Shown in pieces: positions 1-8,145 of a DNA stretch of 64,000 nucleotides (the stretch's first letter is position 1; every line of letters begins with the position of its first letter). Origin of the DNA: Pseudomonas sp. GOM7 (GTDB taxonomy: Bacteria > Pseudomonadota > Gammaproteobacteria > Pseudomonadales > Pseudomonadaceae); assembly GCF_026723825.1 (NCBI RefSeq), contig NZ_CP113519.1, positions 4,402,001-4,466,000 of the forward strand. Direction: 5' to 3'. The notes beneath the pieces are model-generated. The model searched no databases. It worked only from the letters and a program-made list of their open reading frames with translations, and was not told the DNA's origin. A program made the position numbers and the translations under genes.

Positions 1-767
1 CCGGCAGCCTGCAGATTGCCGGGCGCGAAGTGGCCGGCGCCAGCAAGGCCGAGCGCAAGCAACTGCGCCGCGACGTACAGATGGTGTTTCAGAACCCCTA
101 CGCCTCGCTCAATCCCCGGCAGAAGATCGGCGATCAACTGGCCGAACCGCTGCTGATCAACACCGAGCTGTCGCGCGCCGAGCGCCGCGACAAGGTGCAG
201 GCGATGATGCAGCAGGTGGGCCTGCGCCCCGAGCACTACGCGCGCTACCCGCACATGTTCTCCGGCGGCCAGCGCCAGCGCATCGCCCTGGCCCGCGCCA
301 TGATGCTGCAGCCCAAGGTGCTGGTGGCGGACGAGCCGACCTCGGCGCTGGACGTGTCGATCCAGGCCCAGGTGCTCAACCTGTTCATGGATCTGCAGGA
401 GCAGTTCGACACCGGCTACGTGTTCATCTCGCACAACCTCGCCGTGGTGCGCCATGTCGCCGACGAGGTGCTGGTGATGTACCTCGGCCGCCCGGCGGAA
501 ATGGGCCCGGCCGAAGCGCTGTACAGCCGGCCATTGCACCCCTACACCCGTGCTTTGCTGTCGGCGACGCCGGCGATTCACCCCGACCCGAACAAGCCCA
601 GGGTGAAGATCAGCGGCGAGCTGCCCAACCCGCTCGACCCGCCGTCGGGCTGCGCCTTCCACAAGCGCTGCCCGCATGCCGACGAGCGCTGCAGCAGCGA
701 GCGCCCCGAGCTGAGGCTGATCGATGCCCGCCAGGTGGCTTGCCACCATGTCGAGCGGATCGTCTGA
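1..767 (+). CDS. dppF: Dipeptide/oligopeptide ABC transporter ATP-binding protein, 5'-truncated by window edge
   Basis: Second ATPase of a peptide-type ABC importer, cytoplasmic, driving uptake through the DppBC-type permeases. The reading frame is open from base 3; the first in-frame GTG (base 30) is internal, and the Walker A motif lies upstream of the window. Visible are the Q-loop (VFQNPYASLNP), the ABC signature (FSGGQRQRIALARA), Walker B (VLVADEPTSALD) and the H-loop (FISHNL). The C-terminal oligopeptide/dipeptide extension follows, with its cysteine cluster (GCAFHKRCP). About 254 residues are present of a family length near 320-330. The partner dpp genes are presumably upstream. DppF versus a generic OppF-like ATPase cannot be separated from this fragment. 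Confidence 0.88.
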   Translation, partial: GSLQIAGREVAGASKAERKQLRRDVQMVFQNPYASLNPRQKIGDQLAEPLLINTELSRAERRDKVQAMMQQVGLRPEHYARYPHMFSGGQRQRIALARAMMLQPKVLVADEPTSALDVSIQAQVLNLFMDLQEQFDTGYVFISHNLAVVRHVADEVLVMYLGRPAEMGPAEALYSRPLHPYTRALLSATPAIHPDPNKPRVKISGELPNPLDPPSGCAFHKRCPHADERCSSERPELRLIDARQVACHHVERIV

Positions 768-801
768 CACGTGAGTATTGCTGCGCGGCGCGGTGCCAGC
801 C

Positions 802-879
802 CTTTTCGCGGCTGAAGCCGCTCCTACCGGTCAGGTGTGCTCGGCATCTTTCTGCTTTGGGAGCGGTTTCAGCGAGAAA
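802..879. repeat. REP-like palindromic pair
   Basis: The motif GCGGCTGAAGCCGCTCC near 804 is mirrored by GGAGCGGTTTCAGCG near 860, giving two inverted REP-type units about 40 bases apart downstream of dppF. This is the widespread 'gcggctgaagccgctcc' class of Pseudomonas extragenic palindromes. It may act as a transcript-end stabiliser; no coding signal is present. Confidence 0.7.
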
Positions 880-918
880 CCCTAGCCTGACGCCAATCGA
901 TCAGCACAACACGACCCC

Positions 919-971
919 GTGGGAGGGGCTTTAGCCGCGACAAAAAACTCGCGGCTAAAGCCCCTCCTACC
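919..971. repeat. REP-like inverted repeat hairpin
   Basis: Arms of about 20 bases (GGGAGGGGCTTTAGCCGCGA and its complement) are separated by a short A-rich loop (caaaaaact). A half copy of the same unit recurs at about 39539-39562. Together with the preceding pair it fills the 301-base gap between dppF and ada, in which no other gene is seen. The hairpin could terminate or stabilise the dppF transcript. Confidence 0.75.
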
Positions 972-1068
972 GATCACGCCACGATTCGGTTTGAAAGCGC
1001 GATACGGATTGGCAGACGGCGAAGCGCGCAGGACAATCCAGCTATCGTCATTAAATGGAGCGCGCGCC

Positions 1069-2091
1069 ATGCTCGACCCGGATCGCTGCTGGCAGGCCGT
1101 CTGCGACCGCGACGCGCAGCACGATGGTCGCTTCGTCTTCGCCGTGCACAGCACCGGCATCTACTGCCGGCCCAATTGCCCAGCGCGCAGGCCGCGACGC
1201 GACAACGTCAGCTTCCACATTGACGCCGCCAGTGCCGAAGCCGCTGGTTTCCGTCCCTGCAAACGCTGCTCGCCGCAGGGCCAGAGTCCGGCGCAGCAGC
1301 TCGATGCCCTGGTCGCGGCTGCCTGTGAGCTGCTGCGCGGCGAACAACGCCTGACCCTGACGCAACTGGCCGCGCGCATCGGCCTGTCGCCGTCGCACCT
1401 GGCCCGCGCCTTCAAGGCGCGCACCGGGCTCACCCCCAAAGCCTGGGCAGCCGCCGAACGGCGCAAGCGTCTCGAGGCGCAGTTGCCCGGCTCGCCCAGC
1501 GTGCTGCAGGCAGCCTTGGCCGCCGGCTATTCCGGTACCCGTGCCCTGTACGAAAAGCCGCAGGCCCTGAGCCCCAGCCAGCGCCGCCAACATGGTGCCG
1601 GCGAACACCTGCGCTATGCCATCGCCCCCTGCCCGCTGGGCCTGGTGCTGCTCGCCAGCAGCGCCAAGGGCGTCTGCGCCCTGCTCTTCGGTGACAGCGC
1701 CGAGGCCTTGCACAGCGAGTTGCAACAACGCTTCGCCGCCGCCCATCTGGAGTGGGACGACCAGGGCCTGCAGGCCTGGCTGCAACAGGTGCTGGCGCAA
1801 CTCGAAGAACCCGAGCGCGCCGCCCACCTGCCGCTGGACATTCGCGGCACGGCCTTCCAGCAGCGCGTCTGGCAGGCCCTGCAGCGCATCCCTAGCGGTG
1901 AAACGCGCAGCTACGGCGAACTGGCCAAGCAACTCGATAGCCATCCCCGCGCCGTGGCCCGAGCCTGCGCCAGCGATGCCATAGGCCTGCTGCTGCCCTG
2001 CCACCGTGTGCTGGCCAGCGATGGCAGCCTCGGCGGCTATCGCTGGGGATTGGCGCGCAAGCGACAATTGCTGGAGCAGGAAGGCGCCTGA
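1069..2091 (+). CDS. ada: Ada: bifunctional methylphosphotriester/O6-methylguanine-DNA methyltransferase and AraC-type activator
   Basis: Adaptive-response regulator of about 340 residues, close to the E. coli Ada length of 354. The N-terminal zinc domain has four cysteines, C33, C37, C64 and C67, in the Ada spacing; C33 is the expected phosphotriester methyl acceptor. An AraC-like HTH follows (about 85-165), then the O6-alkylguanine transferase domain with active site PCHR at C311. The start at 1069 is preferred over the open upstream frame because MLDPDRCW begins the Ada domain and GGAG lies upstream; the upstream extension runs through the REP hairpin. Suicidal methyl transfer to C33 would convert it to an activator of its own gene. 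No alkA or alkB lies next to it. Confidence 0.9.
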   Translation: MLDPDRCWQAVCDRDAQHDGRFVFAVHSTGIYCRPNCPARRPRRDNVSFHIDAASAEAAGFRPCKRCSPQGQSPAQQLDALVAAACELLRGEQRLTLTQLAARIGLSPSHLARAFKARTGLTPKAWAAAERRKRLEAQLPGSPSVLQAALAAGYSGTRALYEKPQALSPSQRRQHGAGEHLRYAIAPCPLGLVLLASSAKGVCALLFGDSAEALHSELQQRFAAAHLEWDDQGLQAWLQQVLAQLEEPERAAHLPLDIRGTAFQQRVWQALQRIPSGETRSYGELAKQLDSHPRAVARACASDAIGLLLPCHRVLASDGSLGGYRWGLARKRQLLEQEGA

Positions 2092-2301
2092 GAGTGGCTC
2101 GGCAGGTGCTGACCTGAGGCCGCGCAGAGCCGCGACTCACGGGTAGTAAGCTGTCCGCCTGGTCATAAATTCACCGGAAAAAATCTTGCTGCTATGATGC
2201 GCGGCTTTCGCGGAACCAAGCCTGTTCGAGGCGCATTCTGGTGGATGTGCTTTGCTTGGATTCTGACCATTGCCGCGCGCTCGCGCACCGGGGAGCCCCA
2301 C

Positions 2302-3591
2302 ATGCTGGAAAGACTGTTCCAACTCCAAGCCCACAACACCAACGTGCGTACCGAGGTACTGGCCGGGGTCACCACCTTCCTGACCATGGCCTACATCCTC
2401 TTCGTCAACCCGAGCATCCTCGGCGAGACCGGCATGGACAAGGGCGCGGTGTTCGTCGCCACCTGCCTGGCCGCAGCCTTCGGTTCCGTGGTCATGGGTC
2501 TGATCGCCAACTACCCGATCGCCCTGGCACCGGGCATGGGCCTCAACGCCTTCTTCACCTACACCGTGGTACTGGGTATGGGCCACACCTGGCAAGTGGC
2601 ACTGGGCGCGGTATTCCTCTCGGCGTGCCTGTTCTTCCTGCTGTCGATCTTCAAGATCCGTGAATGGATCATCAACAGCATCCCGCTCGAGCTGCGCTCG
2701 GCCATCGCTGCCGGTATCGGCCTGTTCCTGGCGCTGATCGCCCTGCAGAACGCCGGTATCGTCGCCGCCAACCCGGCGACCATGGTCGGCCTCGGCAACC
2801 TGGCCAGCCCGCAGGCGATCCTGGCGATCCTCGGCTTCTTCCTGATCATCGGCCTGGAAGCGCTGCGCGTGACCGGCGCGGTGCTGATCAGCATCCTGGT
2901 GGTCACCGGCCTGAGCATCCTGCTGGGCGTCAGCCAGTTCGGCGGCCTGGTGTCGATGCCGCCGTCGCTGGCCCCGACCTTCCTGCAACTGGACATCGCC
3001 GGCGCACTGGACGTGGGCCTGATCAGCGTGATCTTCGCCTTCCTCTTCGTCGACCTGTTCGACAACTCCGGCACCCTGATCGCCGTGGCCAAGAAAGCCG
3101 GGCTGATGCGCAAGGACGGCCACCTGCCGAAGATGGGCCGCGCGCTGATCGCCGACAGCACCGCCGCCCTCGGTGGTTCGCTGCTGGGCACCAGCACCAC
3201 CACCAGCTACATCGAATCGGCGGCGGGCGTAAGCGCTGGCGGGCGCACCGGCCTGACCGCCATCATCACCGCCGTGCTGTTCCTCCTCGCCCTGTTCTTC
3301 GCCCCGCTGGCCGGCAGCGTACCGGCCTTCGCCACCGCTCCGGCGCTGCTGTTCGTTGCCGTGCTGATGGCCTCGGGCATGGCCGAGATCGAGTGGGACG
3401 ACATCACCGTCGCCGCCCCGGTGGTGGTCACCGCGCTGGCCATGCCGCTGACCTACTCCATCGCCACCGGCATCGCCTTCGGCTTCATCACCTGGGTCGC
3501 CGCCAAGACCCTGGCCGGGCGCTTCCGCGAACTGAACGGCATGCTGGTGGCGCTGGCCATCTTCTGCGTGATCAAGCTGTCGCTGTTCTGA
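2302..3591 (+). CDS. NCS2-family purine (adenine/guanine/hypoxanthine) permease
   Basis: Inner-membrane proton symporter of the AzgA/PurP-like branch of the NCS2 (nucleobase-cation symporter-2) family, 429 residues. Family motifs are visible: an N-terminal HNTNVRTEVLAGVTTFLTMAY stretch beginning around residue 12, then GMGLNAFFTYTVV, and FLFVDLFDNSGTLI in the middle. About 12-14 hydrophobic segments cover the whole length. The start at 2302 is chosen because GGGGAG lies upstream and the family begins MLERLF; the upstream open frame is not conserved-looking. It stands alone between ada and trmA, so regulation is unclear. The substrate is probably adenine, guanine or hypoxanthine; the exact preference cannot be read from sequence. 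Confidence 0.88.
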   Translation: MLERLFQLQAHNTNVRTEVLAGVTTFLTMAYILFVNPSILGETGMDKGAVFVATCLAAAFGSVVMGLIANYPIALAPGMGLNAFFTYTVVLGMGHTWQVALGAVFLSACLFFLLSIFKIREWIINSIPLELRSAIAAGIGLFLALIALQNAGIVAANPATMVGLGNLASPQAILAILGFFLIIGLEALRVTGAVLISILVVTGLSILLGVSQFGGLVSMPPSLAPTFLQLDIAGALDVGLISVIFAFLFVDLFDNSGTLIAVAKKAGLMRKDGHLPKMGRALIADSTAALGGSLLGTSTTTSYIESAAGVSAGGRTGLTAIITAVLFLLALFFAPLAGSVPAFATAPALLFVAVLMASGMAEIEWDDITVAAPVVVTALAMPLTYSIATGIAFGFITWVAAKTLAGRFRELNGMLVALAIFCVIKLSLF

Positions 3592-3609
3592 AGGCAGGCG
3601 CTCATGTCA

Positions 3610-3785
3610 TCGCAGGTATCGGTGGGCTGAAGCGGATCGCTGCCCGGCCCACCCTACATCTGTGCGGATCGGGACGCTGGCCGCTCGTAGCGCCAGGCGT
3701 AGGGTGGACATCGTTTTTCATGTCCACCAACACCTTCTTTCCGGCCACGCAGAGGGTGGATGAAAAAAGCGTCATCCACCCTACG
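3610..3785. repeat. GTAGGGTGGAC-type inverted repeats in the permease-trmA gap
   Basis: The 291-base gap holds two palindromic units. One lies near 3620-3657 (GGTGGGC ... GCCCACC). The other is at 3699-3785, where CGTAGGGTGGA is mirrored by TCCACCCTACG, with a second nested ATGTCCACC/GGTGGAT pair. This is a common Pseudomonas intergenic repeat class. A TACAAT box at 3842-3847 could be the trmA -10. No gene is visible. Confidence 0.6.
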
Positions 3786-3882
3786 ACTCAGGGGCTTGCG
3801 CGCCGCCGACGAGCAACCCCAGGCACGCGACCATCGCCTCCGCTACAATGGCGCCCCGTTTTTCAGCCTGCATGAGTGACCG

Positions 3883-4971
3883 ATGAGCCGCCCCGCATTC
3901 GACCCCGCCACCTACGACGCCCAACTCGCCGAGAAGAAGGCCCGCCTGGTCGCATTGCTGGCACCCTTCGCAGCACCCGAGCCCGAGGTGTTCGACTCGC
4001 CGCGCGAACACTACCGCCTGCGCGCCGAATTCCGCCTGTGGCGTGAAGACGGCCAGCGCCACTACGCGATGTTCGCCCCGGGCGACAAGCACACGCCGAT
4101 CCTGCTGGACGACTTCCCCATCGCCAGCCGGCGCATCAACGAGCTGATGCCGCGTCTGCGCGCCGCCTGGCAGACCAGCGAGGCGCTGTCGTTCAAGCTG
4201 TTCCAGGTGGAGTTCCTCACCACCCTGGCCGGCGATGCGCTGATCACCCTGGCCTACCACCGCCCGCTGGACGCGGCCTGGCAGGCCGAGGCCGAACGCC
4301 TGGCGGCCGAACTGAACGTCAGCCTGGTCGGCCGCTCGCGAGGGCAACGCCTGGTGATCGGCCGCGATTACGTGGAAGAAGAACTGAGTGTGGCCGGGCG
4401 CAGCTTCCGCTACCGCCAGCCGGAGGGCGCCTTCACCCAACCCAACGGAGTGGTGTGCCAGAAGATGCTCGGCTGGGCCCATGAGGTGCTCGGCGAGCGC
4501 GCAGACGACCTGCTGGAGCTGTACTGCGGCAATGGCAACTTCACCCTACCGCTGGCCACCCGCGTGCGCCGTGTGCTGGCTACCGAGATCAGCAAGAGTT
4601 CGGTGAACGCGGCCCTGGCCAACCTGGCCGACAACGGCGTGAGCAACGTCGAGCTGGTGCGCCTGTCCGCCGAAGAGCTGACCCAGGCGCTCAACGAGGT
4701 GCGCCCGTTCCGCCGCCTGGCCGGCATCGACCTGAAGAGCTACGACTTCGGCAGCGTCTTCGTCGACCCGCCACGCGCCGGGATGGATCCGGACACCTGC
4801 GAGCTGACCCGGCGTTTCGAGCGCATTCTGTACATCTCCTGCAATCCGGAGACCCTGGCCGCCAACATCGCCCAGCTCGCCGACACCCACCAGGTGACGC
4901 GCAGCGCCCTGTTCGACCAGTTCCCCTACACCCACCATATGGAAGCCGGGGTGCTGCTGGAAAGACGCTGA
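3883..4971 (+). CDS. trmA: tRNA (uracil-54-C5)-methyltransferase
   Basis: SAM-dependent enzyme making ribothymidine at position 54 of the T-loop of all tRNAs. Its 362 residues match the TrmA family length. The N-terminal part (1-200) carries the TrmA-specific RNA-binding fold without the iron-sulfur TRAM domain of RumA. The Rossmann methyltransferase domain follows, with the SAM motif LELYCGNGNF, DPPRAGMD, and the nucleophile motif ISCNPETL near the C terminus. The start at 3883 follows a weak ribosome site. Monocistronic context between intergenic repeats fits a housekeeping gene. Confidence 0.95.
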   Translation: MSRPAFDPATYDAQLAEKKARLVALLAPFAAPEPEVFDSPREHYRLRAEFRLWREDGQRHYAMFAPGDKHTPILLDDFPIASRRINELMPRLRAAWQTSEALSFKLFQVEFLTTLAGDALITLAYHRPLDAAWQAEAERLAAELNVSLVGRSRGQRLVIGRDYVEEELSVAGRSFRYRQPEGAFTQPNGVVCQKMLGWAHEVLGERADDLLELYCGNGNFTLPLATRVRRVLATEISKSSVNAALANLADNGVSNVELVRLSAEELTQALNEVRPFRRLAGIDLKSYDFGSVFVDPPRAGMDPDTCELTRRFERILYISCNPETLAANIAQLADTHQVTRSALFDQFPYTHHMEAGVLLERR

Positions 4972-4997
4972 GTGTCGGGAACCTGGTCGCGTGGAAA

Positions 4998-5021
4998 TCC
5001 CCGGATTGCATCCGGGCTACA
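4998..5021. repeat. Half REP (CCCGGATTGCATCCGGGCTAC type)
   Basis: A single CCCCGGATTGCATCCGGG palindromic half-unit lies just after trmA. The same sequence occurs as full pairs at 11161, 37371 and 39598, and as a half near 20340. It probably forms the transcript end of trmA. Confidence 0.6.
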
Positions 5022-5042
5022 CAACCTGGCCGATTGACACTG

Positions 5043-5856
5043 GGCGGGCAAGTTTGTGTGGTCTTGTTGGTCTGTGTTGGTGGTTTAGACGCCGCTTTAG
5101 GTGTCTTCAGAGATTCCGGGTTTCGCCCCCTCGGGCGACTCACTTTTCTTTGAACTGCGCAAAGAAAAGTAAGCAAAAGAAACGCACCCCCGCCATCCGG
5201 GTCTCGCTTCGCTCGACTCCCCTCACTCCGGCACCGCTCCGGGGTCGGCTTACAAGGGCCATCCCTGGCCCTTTAAGCCTCTCGCGGCATCCATGCCGCT
5301 CGCCCCCTGCGCAATGCCTACGTTCGGCCTCCTGAAGGGGGAGTTAGCGCGCCTGAACGTACATTGGTTCCGGGCATGCCCGGCGTGCTCTGGTAACGGT
5401 GGAACCATGACGTGGCCGCCGGGTTAAACCAAAACTTTCATTCGCGTAGTTTCATTCGCTTGAATAGCTTGCCGGCTTTCAGCCGGCATCCCGGTCAGCC
5501 CTAAGGCTGACCCATGTTCAAGCACTCCACGCTAATTCTGGGTTACCTCAGGTTCAGGCGCGTGCAGAGCCCGCCCAGGAGGGCGAACGGAATCGTCGTG
5601 GAAGAGGTTGAGCGGCATGGATGCCGCGAAAGCCGCGATGGGCCAGGGATGGCCCACCGCGGCGGGCCTCTGGAGCGACGATGGAGTGAGCGAACCCTCG
5701 CGCAGCGAGGGCCGGATGACCGGGCGGAGGGTTTTGGTTACTTTTGCCCTGCAAAAGTGACTCGCCCGGGAGGGCGAAACCAAAAACATCAGCAAAAACA
5801 CGGCAATTCGGAACAGGCACCCGAACAACCAACGAGCCACACATAAACTCGCCAGT
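5043..5856. repeat. Composite palindromic repeat X (about 0.8 kb), inverted relative to copy Y at 14090-14881
   Basis: Fills the 962-base gap after trmA. The left end reads GGCAAGTTTGTGTG and the right end ACACATAAACTCGCC, forming terminal inverted repeats. Half A (5060-5350) and half B (5530-5840) are diverged inverted relatives of each other: each has a GGGCGACTCACTTTT-type box, a C-rich 'ccatccgg' stretch and a 'ggccatccctggcc' palindrome. Between them lies a centre with two short hairpins (GCCGGC at 5470-5486; GGTCAGCC/GGCTGACC at 5493-5512) and an ATTCGCGTAGTTTCATTCGC box. The same arrangement is present in reverse complement at 14090-14881. No credible gene is present. I do not recognise it as a named mobile-element family. 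Confidence 0.8.
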
Positions 5857-5933
5857 CCCGTCCCAATACTGATTTTCCCGAGACTCCGCGAAGAACCTTC
5901 TTTGTCCAGCATCCCCTACCGCCCGGAGGCTAA

Positions 5934-6323
5934 TCAGCCCTCGCGCCGAATGCCGCGCAACGCCCACCAGGCCAAACCAGCCGATACCACCTCCAGTAGC
6001 AGCGCGGTGAGGTTGAAGGTCTGTTGCGCACCGCCGTCCAGCCACAGCCCGGCGACACGTGCCAGGGCCAGCGCGGCATAGAGCAAGACCAGCAGCATCA
6101 GGGCTGGGCGCAGCAGATCCAGGCGCGTCAGCGCCATCGCCAGGTAGGCCGCCAGACCCAGTTGCAGGCCACCGTAATAGGCGCGCACCTCGGTCACCGC
6201 GGCATTGCCCATCAGCAGCGCGCCGCTGAAGCTGGCCATCTCCTCGGGGCGAATGAAGTAGGCCAGTCCCAGGCCGGCGAGGACGACGATCTGGATCGTC
6301 AATACGATTCGGGCGAACAGCAT
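5934..6323 (-). CDS. DUF4345 family small membrane protein
   Basis: 129 residues with four hydrophobic segments; function unknown. The motif RAYYGGLQLGLAAYLA after a conserved P-E-E loop is typical of DUF4345 proteins, which look like small four-helix inner-membrane proteins. The start at 6323 is selected because GAGGAG lies 8 bases upstream in the transcript sense; the longer open frame to 6404 starts with a non-hydrophobic, unconserved stretch and would run towards the dyad at 6421. The gene is divergent from the small ORF and cytochrome-like gene to its right. Its 3' end lies about 80 bases from repeat X. Confidence 0.7.
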   Translation of the reverse strand: MLFARIVLTIQIVVLAGLGLAYFIRPEEMASFSGALLMGNAAVTEVRAYYGGLQLGLAAYLAMALTRLDLLRPALMLLVLLYAALALARVAGLWLDGGAQQTFNLTALLLEVVSAGLAWWALRGIRREG

Positions 6324-6420
6324 GCCAGGACTCCTCGTTCGGTTGAGACACAGAGCATACGACGAAAATCGCCATGCCCTGCACCAAGCTTGGCTCGATT
6401 GCACTTTCGCCAGGGTGATC

Positions 6421-6436
6421 TACACCTAAGGGTGTA
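6421..6436. promoter_or_regulatory. Perfect dyad TACACC-TAAG-GGTGTA in divergent intergenic region
   Basis: A 6-bp perfect inverted repeat with a 4-base centre lies between the DUF4345 gene and the rightward genes. Its size and its place in a promoter spacer recall MerR-family operators, but no regulator gene is adjacent and the binding protein is unknown. It lies 25 bases upstream of the strong ribosome site at 6449. Confidence 0.4.
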
Positions 6437-6460
6437 ACCGTACTCGACAAGGAGGTCGAC

Positions 6461-6565
6461 ATGCCTGCCCGCGAGAAGTCCGTAGTACGCCTCCAGCGTG
6501 ACCCCTCAGTTCCTGTCGAGTGCATTCTGCCACCTGCCTCCAGGAGCCCCCACGCAACACCGTGA
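6461..6565 (+). CDS. Possible 34-residue small ORF with consensus Shine-Dalgarno
   Basis: The sequence AAGGAGG, five bases before an ATG at 6461, is one of the best ribosome-binding sites in the window. The frame runs 34 codons to TGA (begins MPAREKSVVRLQRD) and ends about 90 bases before the cytochrome-like gene. The peptide is arginine/proline-rich, with no signal peptide or known motif. It could be a leader peptide for the downstream gene, a decayed start of a longer gene, or chance. The remainder of this 331-base gap shows no other gene. Confidence 0.3.
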   Translation: MPAREKSVVRLQRDPSVPVECILPPASRSPHATP

Positions 6566-6654
6566 AGCGGCCCTGCGCCGCACCTAGCCGAAAACCATAA
6601 AGGACGCCCCGCCAACGGACGACCCGGCAGGCGCGTTCCATCAAGGAGATGATC

Positions 6655-8007
6655 ATGCGTAACGTAAAAGGAACCCTGATCCGCGCGTTGGCAATCACCA
6701 CGCCGCTGCTCGCCACTGCCGCCCAGGCCGGGGTCTATCCCGACTTCGGCTTCAAGCCATCGGAACAGGAATACGATGGCCCGCTGTTCCAGCTCAGCCA
6801 GACCTACCCCACCTCAGCGCCACCGGCCTCGGCCCTGCCGGCCTTCTTCAAGCTGCTGCCCAAGGAGCGCAACAACGACTTCGAGACCTGGCGCGCCTAC
6901 ATGGACGCAGTGAAGGAGTATTGCCTGGAAGGCAACGTGGAAAACGACTGGAACGTGCAGAAGAACAAGGTACGCGGCTGGTTTCACATGCCCTGGCAAC
7001 ACTACGGCCCACTGGGCCGCGAAGGCATCCACGGGCTGACCAAGGAAGCCCAGATCCAACCCAAGCAGCTCGCCCCGACCCAGACCACCTCCGGGCAAAC
7101 CTACGCGGTGGGCATCTACAACGATATCGGCGCCTACACCATCGGCCAGGTGTGGAAGGATCCCAGCAACCCCAACCCGGATTTCACCTCCAAGCCCAAC
7201 AGCTTCGCCAACGGCACCGTGGTGTGCAAACCGCTGTTCGCCGACGTCGACCGCAGCCAGGTGCCCTTCCTGCAGAACCCGGTGCTGTGGCAGGGCTATA
7301 TCACCAAGACCTTCGACTCGGGCGATCGCGTGGTGAAGGAGGTGGCTCTGATCCAGATGGACATTGCCGTGCGTGATACGCGCATCGACGAAACCGGCTG
7401 GATCTTCGGTACCTTCCAGTACAACGGCGCCATCACCGGCAAGCCGGGCTGGGACAATCTGGTGCCGGTGGGCATCATGTGGGGCAACGACCCGCAGGAC
7501 AACGGCAACGATTACAGCAACCCGAAGCCGACCGAGACCCGCATCAACCCCAACCTCAAGCAAACCGCGATCAACGCCAACACCCGCGAGCTGCCGCCGA
7601 CCCACCTGGGCTGGAACGGTCGCCTCAACGGCCCGGTGGACAACCCGGTAAGCTCCTGCATGAGCTGCCACATGACCGGTGAGTACCCGCAACTGGCAAT
7701 CATGAACCCGACCTTCCAGGCCAACCCGCCTGCCGTCGGCTCGCCGGAGTGGATGCGCTGGTTCCAGAACATCCCGGCCGGCCAGCCCTTCAGCGAAGGT
7801 ACCAAGAGCACGGACTACAGCCTGCAACTGGCCGGTGGCCTGGCCAACTTCTATGACTGGAAGTGCAACCAGGGCGGCGTCTTCGTCGATGGCAAGAACG
7901 CCTGCCAGAAAGCCAGCCAGTTGAAGCTGATGCTCAAGGGTAGCGTGGATATGGACGACATCAAGCCGGTGCAGCGTGACCCGAGCCTGATGGAGCTGCT
8001 GGAGTGA
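6655..8007 (+). CDS. Secreted protein with a single c-type heme motif
   Basis: 450-residue exported protein of unknown function. Residues 1-26 are a signal peptide (MRNVKGTLIR, then an Ala/Thr/Leu core ending AAQA). The only CxxCH heme motif is C335-M-S-C338-H339, late in the chain, preceded by a large domain rich in Trp, Asn and Pro. ATG 6655 is preferred to ATG 6649 because AAGGAG ends directly at 6648, leaving 6 bases to 6655. One CxxCH in such a long, mostly heme-free chain is unusual; it may be a periplasmic electron-transfer or sensor/oxidase protein. The neighbour downstream is a metal-binding DUF411 protein. I do not recognise a named family. Confidence 0.75.
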   Translation: MRNVKGTLIRALAITTPLLATAAQAGVYPDFGFKPSEQEYDGPLFQLSQTYPTSAPPASALPAFFKLLPKERNNDFETWRAYMDAVKEYCLEGNVENDWNVQKNKVRGWFHMPWQHYGPLGREGIHGLTKEAQIQPKQLAPTQTTSGQTYAVGIYNDIGAYTIGQVWKDPSNPNPDFTSKPNSFANGTVVCKPLFADVDRSQVPFLQNPVLWQGYITKTFDSGDRVVKEVALIQMDIAVRDTRIDETGWIFGTFQYNGAITGKPGWDNLVPVGIMWGNDPQDNGNDYSNPKPTETRINPNLKQTAINANTRELPPTHLGWNGRLNGPVDNPVSSCMSCHMTGEYPQLAIMNPTFQANPPAVGSPEWMRWFQNIPAGQPFSEGTKSTDYSLQLAGGLANFYDWKCNQGGVFVDGKNACQKASQLKLMLKGSVDMDDIKPVQRDPSLMELLE

Positions 8008-8015
8008 CCTAGAAC

Positions 8016-8084
8016 CTGTTGAGGTTGCGTAGCAACATCAACAGTCCCTACCCGTAGCTGCGAAGCCTGGCTTCGCAGCTACGG
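8016..8084. terminator. Two consecutive hairpins after the heme protein gene
   Basis: The first hairpin, 8016-8044, pairs CTGTTGAGGTTGC with GCAACATCAACAG. The second, 8052-8084, pairs a perfect 14-base arm, CCGTAGCTGCGAAG, across a CCTGG loop. There is no clear T-run, so these may be REP-like transcript stabilisers rather than a classic intrinsic terminator. Confidence 0.5.
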
Positions 8085-8145
8085 ATGCTTGGGCCTGCTC
8101 AGCCATGGGGTTATCCTCGACACCATCGCCCTCAGGAGCCCCATC

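Noticed and set aside
919..1068. N-terminal extension of ada through the REP hairpin
   Set aside because: The Ada domain begins at 1069 with a ribosome site; the extension encodes repeat sequence only.
5514..5846. Small proteins encoded in repeats X and Y (similar peptides at 5514-5846 and 14114-14422)
   Set aside because: Peptide similarity follows from nucleotide identity of the repeat; several frames on both strands are open and no ribosome site or known domain is present.
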